48,308 nt of DNA from Alphaproteobacteria bacterium HGW-Alphaproteobacteria-11 (GCA_002841195.1 PHEO01000004.1:1-48308); one strand, 5' to 3'. Positions 8,841 to 16,231 are shown, counted from the first letter of the stretch. Notes: generated by a model from the sequence alone, not told the origin. Numbers and translations: made by a program.

Positions 8841-9011
8841 TCAGTCGTGCTGCGGGATGCCCCGGTAGCGGAGACCCACATGGCTCGCCTTCGGCTTGTC
8901 GTGAGGCGTCGCGCGATAGCTGGCGCCGCGATAGCGCAGGGTCGTGCTGCCTGTCGCGCCGGCCGGTTTTTCGCCGTGATGGGCGGCGCCCCGATAGGTG
9001 AGATCGGTCAT
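8841..9011 (-). CDS. DUF4278-like small protein with three YRG repeats, 56 aa
   Basis: This 56-residue protein contains three spaced copies of an L-x-Y-R-G motif: LTYRGAAHHG (residues 4-13), LRYRGASYRA (25-34) and LRYRGIPQHD (47-56). The motif is the hallmark of DUF4278, whose function is unknown. The start ATG at 9011 has a strong AGGAGG ribosome site 6 bases upstream on the minus strand. A near-consensus promoter lies 40-70 bases further up. The gene is divergent from the RHH/P-II fusion gene, so the two share a 216-bp control region. The short, basic, His-rich sequence has no signal peptide or membrane segment. Confidence 0.75.
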   Translation of the reverse strand: MTDLTYRGAAHHGEKPAGATGSTTLRYRGASYRATPHDKPKASHVGLRYRGIPQHD

Positions 9012-9051
9012 GGAAGCCTCCTGCTGGCCTTTCAGTGTCCCTCGTTCCTCA

Positions 9052-9108
9052 TCAATATGAGTAAGATGTGTAAGTTTGTCAATATGCTTAAAACAAACAA
9101 TTACACAT
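9052..9108. promoter_or_regulatory. Nested repeats, candidate operator between divergent genes
   Basis: The AT-rich control region holds the direct repeat TCAATATG (9052-9059 and 9079-9086, 27 bases apart). It also holds the inverted repeat ATGTGTAA (9066-9073) / TTACACAT (9101-9108), with GTTTG/CAAAC (9074-9078 and 9094-9098) nested inside. The repeats overlap the -35 and -10 boxes of the DUF4278-like gene. Ribbon-helix-helix proteins bind short repeated sites, so the adjacent RHH/P-II protein is the natural candidate binder; that is inference. Confidence 0.45.
9054..9082 (-). promoter_or_regulatory. Promoter of the DUF4278-like gene
   Basis: On the minus strand, TTGACA (9082-9077) is followed by a 17-base spacer and CATATT (9059-9054). 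That gives a perfect -35, ideal spacing and a 4/6 match to the -10 box. It would start transcription about 35 bases before the ATG at 9011. Confidence 0.6.
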
Positions 9109-9227
9109 TCCTTAGACAGGATGCCGGGCGCCTGCTACAAAAAGGCGGAACAGCTTGAGTTTTCTTGTGTTTTCGGCGCCGCTGGCGGGACTGCCGGGCC
9201 GGTGCCGACCGGAGTACAAAGAAGAAT

Positions 9228-9725
9228 ATGGAAAAACTCGATCAGAGAATCCAGCTCGTCGCCTCGACCGAGTTCAACAATCTCGTCGATCGCTGGCGCC
9301 GGGAACAGGCCGACCTGCCCTCCCGCTCGGAGGCCATCCGCCGGCTTGTCCTTCACGGTCTCGAATATGAAAAGAGCTTCCCGATGCGCATGATCACGGC
9401 GATTATCCGGCCCCATAAATACGAGGAATTGCGCGACGCGCTGATCGCGCTCGGCATCGAGGGGATCACGGTGACCCAGGTTTCGGGCTTCGGCCGGCAG
9501 CGCGGCCAGACCGAAATCTACCGCGGCGCCGAATACAGCGTCGCCGAAGTACCGAAAGTCCGTATCGACGTCGCCGTTTCGGCGGCGCTGGTCGAGAAGG
9601 CGGTGCGCGAAATCGAGCGGGCGGCCAATACCGGCAAGATCGGCGACGGCAAGATTTTCGTGCAGCCGCTCGAACAGGTCGTGCGCATCCGCACCGGCGA
9701 GACCAACGAGACGGCGCTGGGCTGA
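9228..9725 (+). CDS. Ribbon-helix-helix / P-II fusion protein
   Basis: This 165-residue protein joins two domains in one continuous frame. Residues 1-48 look like a ribbon-helix-helix DNA-binding domain (QRIQLVAST as the beta strand, then DRWRREQADLPSRSEAIRRL). Residues 53-165 are a full P-II signalling domain. With an offset of 52, GlnB landmarks are present: Q39 (Q91), the T-loop RGAEY with uridylylation-site Y51 (Y103), K58 (K110), TGKIGDGK (135-142, including K90) and R101/R103 (R153, R155). P-II proteins sense ATP/ADP and 2-oxoglutarate. An internal ATG (9384) could start a normal-length P-II, but the upstream frame is open and coding-like. No glnA or amtB is adjacent. Confidence 0.85.
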   Translation: MEKLDQRIQLVASTEFNNLVDRWRREQADLPSRSEAIRRLVLHGLEYEKSFPMRMITAIIRPHKYEELRDALIALGIEGITVTQVSGFGRQRGQTEIYRGAEYSVAEVPKVRIDVAVSAALVEKAVREIERAANTGKIGDGKIFVQPLEQVVRIRTGETNETALG

Positions 9726-9732
9726 TCCATCC

Positions 9733-9765
9733 GGCCGTTTTCCGCAGAAACCGCGGTTTCCGGCC
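9733..9765. promoter_or_regulatory. Palindromic element between the P-II fusion and kinase genes
   Basis: The interval contains the perfect 14-base palindrome GAAACCGCGGTTTC (9747-9760), flanked by GGCCG (9733-9737) and CGGCC (9761-9765). There is no T run, so it is a poor terminator and could be an operator for the kinase-ATPase operon or a transcript-end structure. Confidence 0.35.
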
Positions 9766-9847
9766 TCTGCCCGTTTACTTCCGGGCAAGGTGGCGGGGCG
9801 TATGCTGAGGGCCGGTCTCTCCCTCGGGCAGGACGCTGAAAACCGCA

Positions 9848-10750
9848 ATGCACGGCCAGAAACATATGCTGTCGGCGCGGCGCAAGTCGCTGCTGGCGGA
9901 TTATTCGACGGACCTCGGACAGCTGATGTCGCGAAGCCGGTCGGAAGCTGCGTTGCGGGCGGCCAAGATCGAGTCCGATGCCGCGAGCCGCACCAAATCC
10001 GAATTCCTCGCCAATATGAGCCATGAGCTCCGGACGCCGCTCAATGCGATCATCGGCTTTTCGGAATTCATCCAGCACATTGCCGCGAGCGGCAAGCCGT
10101 CGGAAAAGACCGGCGAATATGCCGAACACATCGCCGGCGCCGGGCGCCACCTGCTCAATATCATTTCCGACATTCTCGATATTTCGAAAATCGAGAGCGG
10201 CACCTTCACGCTGTCGACGGAGATGTACGGGCTGCGCGAGCTGATTGACGCCTGCACGGTGCTGATCGAGCCGCGCGTGCGCGAAAAAAACCAGATACTC
10301 GAGATCAAGGCCGACCGCGATCTGCCGGAAGTGCCGGTCGATGTCCGCCGCATCAAGCAGGTGCTGATCAATCTTCTGTCGAACGCCCACAAGTTCACGC
10401 CCGAAGGCGGCCGCATCGTGCTGGTGGCGACGCGCGCGCCGGATGGCGGCGCGACGGTCGCGGTCGCCGATACCGGCATCGGCATGTCGGACGAACAGCT
10501 CGCCTATGCGATGACGCCCTTCGGCCAGGTGCAGTCGAGCTATGCGCGTGGCCATGAGGGCACCGGGCTCGGATTGCCGATCGCGGCGGCGCTGGCGCGG
10601 CTTCACGGCGGCGAATTCCATGTTCACAGCGAGCCCGGCAAGGGCACGACGGTTTTCTTCACCTTGCCGCCGCAAGCACCGGACCATGCCGAAGCGCCGG
10701 AATCGGGTTCGTCCGCATCCAGTTCCTCCACACAAGGCCTGTTGCAATGA
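9848..10750 (+). CDS. Soluble sensor histidine kinase
   Basis: The 300-residue product is a cytoplasmic HisKA/HATPase_c kinase. The phospho-acceptor H59 lies in NMSHELRTPLNAIIGFSEF, the N box in LINLLSNAHKFTP (about 176-188), the G1 box in VADTGIGMS (about 207), and the G2 region in GTGLGLPIAAALARLHGG (about 238). There is no membrane segment and only about 50 residues before the H box, mostly a helical stretch, so the input signal must come from a partner protein. No response regulator is encoded nearby. Its stop overlaps the start of the next gene (ATGA), coupling it to a HerA-like ATPase. ATG at 9866 is an alternative start. Confidence 0.93.
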   Translation: MHGQKHMLSARRKSLLADYSTDLGQLMSRSRSEAALRAAKIESDAASRTKSEFLANMSHELRTPLNAIIGFSEFIQHIAASGKPSEKTGEYAEHIAGAGRHLLNIISDILDISKIESGTFTLSTEMYGLRELIDACTVLIEPRVREKNQILEIKADRDLPEVPVDVRRIKQVLINLLSNAHKFTPEGGRIVLVATRAPDGGATVAVADTGIGMSDEQLAYAMTPFGQVQSSYARGHEGTGLGLPIAAALARLHGGEFHVHSEPGKGTTVFFTLPPQAPDHAEAPESGSSASSSSTQGLLQ

Positions 10751-12471
10751 GTGTCGCCGTTCCTCCGCCCGCTCCGCAGGCCGGCTCGCCGGTCAGGCCC
10801 ACCGAACCGGAAGCGCCGCCCTTCATCGAACGCCGTGGCGTGCCGGCGGCGCCGCCGCGCCGCATCGCGCATATCGTGTCGGTGTCGGGCTCGCAGGCGA
10901 TTGCCGTGCTCGAGCGCGACAAGATGCCGGGCGCCGAGGAAACCCGTGTCGAGATCGGCCAGCTCGTCAAGATACCGACGCCGTCGGCGACGGTTGTGGG
11001 GCTCGTATCGGCTGTCAGCGCGCCTTCGCCGGCCATGGGCGGTGGCGGCGAGGCTCTCGGCCTCATCGAAATCAATCTCGCCGGCGAGGTCGCGCTCAAT
11101 CCGAAGGACGGACGGCTGAGCTTCCGCCGCGGCGTCACGCATCTGCCGACGCTTGGCGACGGGGTGCTGCTTGCCGATCGTCACGACCTGACGCGCGTCT
11201 ATACGCAGCCCAATGTCGCGACCATCGAAGTCGGCAGGCTTTATCAAGATCCGGACGTGCCGGCGCGTTTCCTGACCGACGACCTGCTTGCCAAGCACTT
11301 CATCGTCGTCGGCACGACCGGCTGCGGCAAGTCCTGCGCGCTGACGGCGATCCTGCAACGCGTACTGATGCAGCACGATCATGCGCATGTCGTCGTTCTC
11401 GACGTGCATAACGAGTATCCGACGGCGTTTGGCGACAAGGCGGAACTGATCGACCCGACCAATCTGCATCTGCCGTTCTGGCTTTTGAATTTCCAGGAGC
11501 TTGCCGCGGCGCTGACCAGCGGCGACGCCGACCACGATGCCGAAATCGAGATTCTCAGCGACGCCGTTCTGACCGCGAAGCGGCGCTATTCGGATGCGTC
11601 GTCGAACCGGCAACTGGCGCGCCGTCCGGGCGACCTCAGCGGCATGACGGTCGATGCGCCGACGCCGTTCCGGCTTTCGGATGTGCTCGCCGTTCTCGAC
11701 GAGCAGCTCGGCAAGCTCGAACGCACGCAGAAGACGCTTCCCTACCGGCGGCTCAAGTCGCGCATCGAAACGCTGGCGAGCGACCAGCGCTACAGCTTCA
11801 TGTTCGGCAGCCTGACCGTGCAGGACACGATGACCGACATTCTCGGCCGGTTGTTCCGTGTACCGAATGACGGACGGCCGATCACCGTGATCGATCTTTC
11901 GACGGTGCCGCCGGAAATTCTCGACGTGGTGATTTCGGTGATCGCGCGGCTGGCCTTCGACCTCGCGGTGTGGAGCAAGGGCGGCTTGCCGATGCTGCTG
12001 GTCTGCGAGGAAGCGCATCGCTATGCGCCGGCATCGGTGGGCCAGGGGTTCGAGCCGACGCGCCAGGCGCTGTCGCGCATCGCCAAGGAGGGCCGCAAAT
12101 ACGGGCTGTCGCTGGCGCTCGTGACGCAACGTCCTTCCGAACTCGACACGACGATCCTTTCCCAGTGCAGCACGGCGGTCGCGATGCGGCTGTCGACCGA
12201 ACGCGACCAGCAGGTGATGCGCGCCAACACGCATGACGGCGCGCTCGACCTGCTCGATTTCCTGCCGCTGCTCGGCGACCGCGAGGCGATTGTGCTGGGG
12301 CAGGGCGTCGCCATGCCGATGCGCATTCGCTTCAACGATGTCGGCGATCAGGGCGTGCCGCGCAATCTCAACAGCGCCTTCTCGGACTCCTGGAGCCGCC
12401 CCAATCTCGACCGCGCGGGGCTCGAGGCGATCGTCGCGCGCTGGCGCCATGCGGGACGCGAACGGCCCTGA
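10747..12471 (+). CDS. HerA-like hexameric ATPase (DUF87 family)
   Basis: The 574-residue product has a Pro-rich amino end, a HAS-barrel-like domain (about 40-170) and a FtsK/HerA-type P-loop ATPase. Walker A is GTTGCGKS (189-196), Walker B with following residues is LLVCEEAHRYAP (about 417-428), and LALVTQRPSELDTTILSQC is a sensor-like segment typical of HerA. HerA proteins translocate on double-stranded DNA and normally work with a NurA nuclease, but no nuclease gene is nearby. The 4-base overlap with the histidine kinase gene suggests the two products function together. Whether this protein acts in repair, anti-phage defence or segregation is unknown. Confidence 0.9.
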   Translation: MSVAVPPPAPQAGSPVRPTEPEAPPFIERRGVPAAPPRRIAHIVSVSGSQAIAVLERDKMPGAEETRVEIGQLVKIPTPSATVVGLVSAVSAPSPAMGGGGEALGLIEINLAGEVALNPKDGRLSFRRGVTHLPTLGDGVLLADRHDLTRVYTQPNVATIEVGRLYQDPDVPARFLTDDLLAKHFIVVGTTGCGKSCALTAILQRVLMQHDHAHVVVLDVHNEYPTAFGDKAELIDPTNLHLPFWLLNFQELAAALTSGDADHDAEIEILSDAVLTAKRRYSDASSNRQLARRPGDLSGMTVDAPTPFRLSDVLAVLDEQLGKLERTQKTLPYRRLKSRIETLASDQRYSFMFGSLTVQDTMTDILGRLFRVPNDGRPITVIDLSTVPPEILDVVISVIARLAFDLAVWSKGGLPMLLVCEEAHRYAPASVGQGFEPTRQALSRIAKEGRKYGLSLALVTQRPSELDTTILSQCSTAVAMRLSTERDQQVMRANTHDGALDLLDFLPLLGDREAIVLGQGVAMPMRIRFNDVGDQGVPRNLNSAFSDSWSRPNLDRAGLEAIVARWRHAGRERP

Positions 12472-12591
12472 GGCGCCGCCGCGCCCCCGCGACCGAATGT
12501 CCATGCCGAATGGCTGTCGGCGCGGGTGCGGCGGCGGCGAAAGGGCGCTAGGATGGCTACGTCCCGAAAGCTCCAGCCGAAAGCTCCACCG

Positions 12592-13050
12592 ATGATGCCG
12601 TCCCTCCTTCGCGCCACCTTCCTCACTCTTGTCCTTGCCGGTTTTGCCGCGCCCGCTACGGCCGGCGAAAACATTGTCGTTTCCGATCCCTGGGCGCGGG
12701 CCAGCGTGACGGCGACGGGGGCGGCCTATCTAACGCTCGAAAACGTCGGCGCCGAGAACGACGCGCTGGTCGAGGTGCGCTCGGATGTGGCGGAAAAGGC
12801 CGAGATTCACGACATGACGATGGACGACATGGTGATGCGGATGCGCAAGCTCGACCGGCTTGCGCTGCCCGCCAGCGAGACCGTGCGCCTCGCGCCGGGG
12901 GGTCTTCACATCATGCTGATCCGGCTCCACGGGCCGCTGGCGGAAGGCGACGCCGTGCCGCTGACGCTGGTCTTCGAGTCGGCCGGTGAGATCGGCATAT
13001 CGGCCACGGTGCGCAAGGCCGGGCATGGCGGCGGTCACGGCGGGCATTGA
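12592..13050 (+). CDS. Periplasmic copper chaperone PCu(A)C family
   Basis: PCu(A)C proteins carry Cu(I) to cytochrome c oxidase assembly in the periplasm. The product (152 residues from ATG 12592) has a signal peptide ending near ATAG and the family opening IVVSDPWARAS. The metal motif is EIHDMTMDDMVMRMR, with GGLHIML downstream, corresponding to the H-M-x10-M-x21-H-x-M pattern. The tail GHGGGHGGH is a further metal-binding His stretch. The start is uncertain: ATG 12553 and 12595 are also in frame, and none has a convincing ribosome site. I chose 12592 because it gives a normal signal peptide. Confidence 0.88.
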   Translation: MMPSLLRATFLTLVLAGFAAPATAGENIVVSDPWARASVTATGAAYLTLENVGAENDALVEVRSDVAEKAEIHDMTMDDMVMRMRKLDRLALPASETVRLAPGGLHIMLIRLHGPLAEGDAVPLTLVFESAGEIGISATVRKAGHGGGHGGH

Positions 13051-13080
13051 ACGCTGCCTGCTGTTGACAGCCTTTCCCTC

Positions 13081-13264
13081 GCTCGTCTTTGCCGGACTTG
13101 ATCCGGCAACCCAGAAGGCGCGGAACGCGCCGTCTTGCTTCGCAAGAACCCCTTAACAAAACTCCATCTTTCCGTCGGGCGACTATCGCCTGCGAATTTT
13201 TGCGAAGAGAGACGCCGCCTCTGGCGGCTTCTGGGCCACCGGATCAAGTCCGGGGGAGACGAGC
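13081..13264. repeat. Dispersed palindromic repeat, copy A
   Basis: The outer arms GCTCGTCT and CCGGACTTGATCCGG at the left are matched in reverse by CCGGATCAAGTCCGG and AGACGAGC at the right. An inner hairpin GCCGCCtctGGCGGC sits near the right end. The same arms and right-hand block (GAAGAG.GACGC...CTTCTGG) recur at 15741-15882 and 47045-47204. It lies just after the copper-chaperone gene. Confidence 0.85.
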
Positions 13265-13602
13265 AGAGGGGGCGGGGCAAGCCAGACTCTCACCAAGCAA
13301 CTGATTTGATTCGTTTTCAGTGGAAATGCTGCGCTGCATATAATCAGTGTGCGCCGCAATATATTTTAACACTCTCCCGTATCTCCATTACAGCCGTGTC
13401 ATAATTGCAATAGTGCGCGGCAATGTTGCGCATCGGCGCGCGCCAGGCCCCCGGCAGTCTTGACTCAAACTTTCAATGACTGTCGTCTAGCAGGTGAGGG
13501 ATGCTGACTGGCCGGGGGGACCAGTCGGAATACGTTCCGCACCACCTCCCGATCCAGCCCGCAAAGTTAGTGAAGCCATCGAGGATCGAGGAGGATCGCT
13601 CC
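13265..13602. other. 338-bp non-coding region before the DUF1302 gene
   Basis: I see no gene on either strand. The middle (about 13300-13420) is much more AT-rich than its surroundings and includes the perfect -10 hexamer TATAAT at 13339-13344. The string GTGCGCCGCAAT (near 13352) recurs in slightly changed form as GTGCGCGGCAAT near 13413. This is the likely control region of the DUF1302 gene. Confidence 0.5.
13316..13344 (+). promoter_or_regulatory. Possible promoter for the DUF1302 gene
   Basis: A perfect TATAAT (13339-13344) lies in AT-rich DNA. The hexamer 17 bases upstream (13316-13321, TTCAGT) matches the -35 consensus at only about half its positions. It would give a long leader of about 250 bases before the ATG at 13603, so this is tentative. 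Confidence 0.3.
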
Positions 13603-15639
13603 ATGAGAAAAGGTATTGCCCAGAAGCTACTTTTGGGCGGCGCGACGGGTGCAGCCATGCTGCTGACCGTCGGAACGGCGCAGGCCATCGAATTCAAGTT
13701 CGGGGAAATGTCGCTGGTCATCGACAACACCGCCTCGATCGGCGTTGGTATCCGCACATCGAAGCAAAATTGTCAGAACGTGAATTCGGCAAATGGCGGC
13801 TGCGGTGCGCCCGGTCCAATTCCCGGTACGCCTATCGATTTCGGCGTCAACGACGACGACGGCAATATCAACACCGATCAGTGGGATATCTTTTCGACGC
13901 CGGTCAAGCTGACCACCGACTTCGAAATGAAGTGGCGGAACTACGGCGCGTTTGTCCGTACCAAGCTGTTCTACGATCACTGGGTGTATGAAGAGATCGG
14001 TACGCGCAACAACCGCTTCGGTTCCCGCCCGATCACCGACGCCTTGCGCGGCGATCAGGCCCGGCGCTTCGGCGGTCGCGGCGCCGACGTGCTCGACGCC
14101 TTCGTCTACGGCAATTTCGACGTGGCCGGCAATCCGGTCACGCTGCGCGCCGGCAAGCAGGTCATCAACTTTGGTGAAAGCCTGTTCATTCCGGGCGGCA
14201 TCAGCTCCTACCTGCCGGTCGACCTCTCGGCGCTTCGTACGCCGGGTTCGGAACTCAAGGAAGCCTTCCTGCCGGTGCCGGCGCTTTACGGCTCGATCGG
14301 CTTGCCCGGCAACATACAGGTCGAGGCCTTCTGGCAGTTCGGCTGGGAACGCACCCGCCTCGACGCTTGCGGCACCTTCTTCTCCGGCACCGACGCCGCT
14401 TGCGAAGGCGGCCAGTACGTCATGAACGCCGGCGACTTCCCGACCGGCGCCATCGTCATCCCCCGTCAGGCTTCCGACGAGGGCGACGACACCGGCACGT
14501 TCGGCATTGCTCTCAAGCATTATGCCGAGTGGCTCGGTCAAGGTACCGATCTCGGCTTCTACTATGTCAACCAGAGCCTGACGGCTCCGGTCGGCACCTT
14601 TACCCTGAGCAACCTGGCTGCCGCGGCTTACCCCGTAGGTCACCCGTTCGCGGCCCTGAACGGTCTGTTCCCGGCTTCGGGCGGCAGCGCCGCCGCCTTC
14701 TGTACGTTGGGTGGCGCTCCCGGCGCGGCCTGTCTGGCTCCGAACTTCTTCGGTCCTGCTACGCCGTCGCTCTTCCAAGCGGCCTTCATCGGCGCCGCCA
14801 ACACCAAGAACTACCTGACGCAGTACGTCAATGATGTCGACTCCTTCGGCTTCAGCTTCAACACCTCGATCCCGCTGCTGGGCGGTTCGGCCTTCTCGGG
14901 CGAAATCAACTACACGCCCGACATGCCGTTCGCGCTGAACGACGTCGATATCAACTGTCACGATCTGAACGCCGTCGACTTCGGTGCGATTATCGGTCTC
15001 CCCGGTTTCGCCCACTGCCGTCCCGGCGCCGTCGCTCCCACCGGTCCCGGTGCGACGATCCAGGGCTACGATTTCCGGGAATCGATCACCGGTCAGATCG
15101 GCACCATCAGCACGCTGAGCGGTTCGCAGCCGCTGGTCGGCATGCTCGGTGGCGATATCATGGTCCTGGTGGCCAATGCCGGCTTCCAGTACATCGCGGA
15201 CCTCGATTCGGCGACCAACCGGCTGGCGGTCCCGCGTGCTGCGTCGGCCAATCCGAACCCGCTCACCAACCAGGTGCTCGCCACCGCCGGTTGCGCCGGT
15301 GTTGTTCCTTTCGCCCCGACGCAGTGTACGCCCCAATATGCGGACAACTTCTCCTGGGGTTACCGCCTGTTGACGTCGGTCGACTACAACAACGCGCTTG
15401 GAACGGCGTGGACCTTGTCGCCCAGCGTTGCCTGGTCGCATGACGTCAGCGGTTACTCGGCCGGTCCGGTGGGCCCGGGCTTCGTTCAGGGCAAGAAAGT
15501 CGTGTCGCTCGGTCTGACGGCAAACCTGCGGAGCGTCTGGCGTGCCAACGTCCAGTACACGCACAACATGGGCAATGAATTCCGTAACTTTTCGAAGGAC
15601 AAGGACTTCATGACCATGACGGTTTCCTACGCCTTCTGA
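13603..15639 (+). CDS. DUF1302-family outer-membrane protein
   Basis: The 678-residue product begins with a clear signal peptide (to about residue 28, cut at AQA/IEF) and is rich in alternating beta-strand sequence ending in SYAF, an outer-membrane-barrel type terminus ending in Phe. The opening IEFKFGEMSLVIDNTASIGVGIRTS is typical of DUF1302. The family is usually encoded with DUF1329 and YCF48-like proteins, as here, and is tied to handling of hydrophobic compounds (fatty esters, steroids, hydrocarbons); the exact role is unproven. The ATG at 13603 has GAGGA upstream. Codon use (many C-ending codons) suggests high expression. Confidence 0.88.
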   Translation: MRKGIAQKLLLGGATGAAMLLTVGTAQAIEFKFGEMSLVIDNTASIGVGIRTSKQNCQNVNSANGGCGAPGPIPGTPIDFGVNDDDGNINTDQWDIFSTPVKLTTDFEMKWRNYGAFVRTKLFYDHWVYEEIGTRNNRFGSRPITDALRGDQARRFGGRGADVLDAFVYGNFDVAGNPVTLRAGKQVINFGESLFIPGGISSYLPVDLSALRTPGSELKEAFLPVPALYGSIGLPGNIQVEAFWQFGWERTRLDACGTFFSGTDAACEGGQYVMNAGDFPTGAIVIPRQASDEGDDTGTFGIALKHYAEWLGQGTDLGFYYVNQSLTAPVGTFTLSNLAAAAYPVGHPFAALNGLFPASGGSAAAFCTLGGAPGAACLAPNFFGPATPSLFQAAFIGAANTKNYLTQYVNDVDSFGFSFNTSIPLLGGSAFSGEINYTPDMPFALNDVDINCHDLNAVDFGAIIGLPGFAHCRPGAVAPTGPGATIQGYDFRESITGQIGTISTLSGSQPLVGMLGGDIMVLVANAGFQYIADLDSATNRLAVPRAASANPNPLTNQVLATAGCAGVVPFAPTQCTPQYADNFSWGYRLLTSVDYNNALGTAWTLSPSVAWSHDVSGYSAGPVGPGFVQGKKVVSLGLTANLRSVWRANVQYTHNMGNEFRNFSKDKDFMTMTVSYAF

Positions 15640-15665
15640 TCTTCGGATCGCACAACGAAAACGAA

Positions 15666-15701
15666 ACCCGGCGGTGGCGACACCGCCGGGTTTTTTCTTT
15701 T
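15666..15701 (+). terminator. Intrinsic terminator after the DUF1302 gene
   Basis: An 11-bp stem ACCCGGCGGTG / CACCGCCGGGT with a GCGA loop (15666-15691) is followed by TTTTTTCTTTT. Confidence 0.92.
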
Positions 15702-15740
15702 GAGGGTGGATGGTGGCTTCTCCCCCCTTTTTTGTTCTTT

Positions 15741-15882
15741 TCCGGGCTTGACCCGGCAATCCAGGAGCCGCGTAGCGGCGTCTCTCTTCGCGAGAATTCA
15801 CTTCTCCGAGGCGACAAATTTTTTGAAGAGCGACGCTGCCTTCGGCAGCTTCTGGGCCCCTGGATCAAGTCCGGGGGAGACG
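15741..15882. repeat. Dispersed palindromic repeat, copy B
   Basis: The left arm CCGGGCTTGACCCGG followed by CAATCCAG pairs in part with CTGGATCAAGTCCGGGGG at the right. The inner block ATTTTTTGAAGAG, GACGCTGCC and GGCAGCTTCTGG matches copies A and C. It lies between the DUF1302 terminator and the DUF1329 gene. Confidence 0.85.
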
Positions 15883-16231
15883 CGTGTGGGGAAGGTCGCA
15901 CAAACCTCCCGTGTTGCGCCGCACAAAAGACGGCGCCGCCCGCGAGAATCGTCCGTAGACGGATCGACAGGCTTTTCGCCGCCGCGCGGTCCGCCGCGCC
16001 GCACATTAAAAAGATTTAATGCAACCACGGCGAAAAGGCCGTGAAAACGGGCTGAAAAGCGGCCCGGAAGACACACAATCGCCGGCGCGGCGATTTGCGC
16101 GGGCCAAGCAATTTGGTATCATTCCGCGAGAGTAAGGCGGGGAAACCGGCCTCGGTGCGCAGTCGCAATACACCTTTTCAAGCGCCTGATCATCGAAAGC
16201 CCGATAAGAAATCCAGTGGAGGGAACGTATA
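15883..16231. other. Non-coding region before the DUF1329 gene
   Basis: I see no gene here. It contains the perfect inverted repeat CATTAAA (16004-16010) / TTTAATG (16015-16021) with a 4-base loop, which could be a regulator site about 210 bases before the DUF1329 start. An AT-rich stretch (CAATTTGGTATCATT) near 16110 could hold a promoter. Confidence 0.4.

Noticed and set aside
8773-8873. SAM-I-type riboswitch suggested by GGCAACCC and GATGCCCC
   Set aside because: No closing P1 helix can be drawn, the spacing is wrong, no + strand gene follows, and GATGCCCCGGTAG is the reverse complement of codons for the YRG motif of the small gene.
9384-9725. Ordinary stand-alone P-II gene starting at the internal ATG
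   Set aside because: The upstream 156 bases are in the same frame without a stop, have coding-type GC3 and encode a recognisable RHH-like domain with its own ribosome site, so the fusion is the simpler reading.
10747-12471. HerA-NurA anti-phage or repair operon
   Set aside because: No NurA, SIR2 or other nuclease gene lies on either side; the neighbours are a histidine kinase and a copper chaperone.
10624-12504. Long minus-strand open frame opposite the HerA-like ATPase gene
   Set aside because: The + strand frame has a full set of P-loop ATPase motifs. The opposite frame has none and extends across the kinase/ATPase junction.
13627-15801. Very long open frame on the minus strand opposite the DUF1302 gene
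   Set aside because: It mirrors the codon structure of the real + strand gene (high GC3 leaves the opposite frame open), has an Arg/Gly/Ala-rich composition and shows no recognisable domain or ribosome site.
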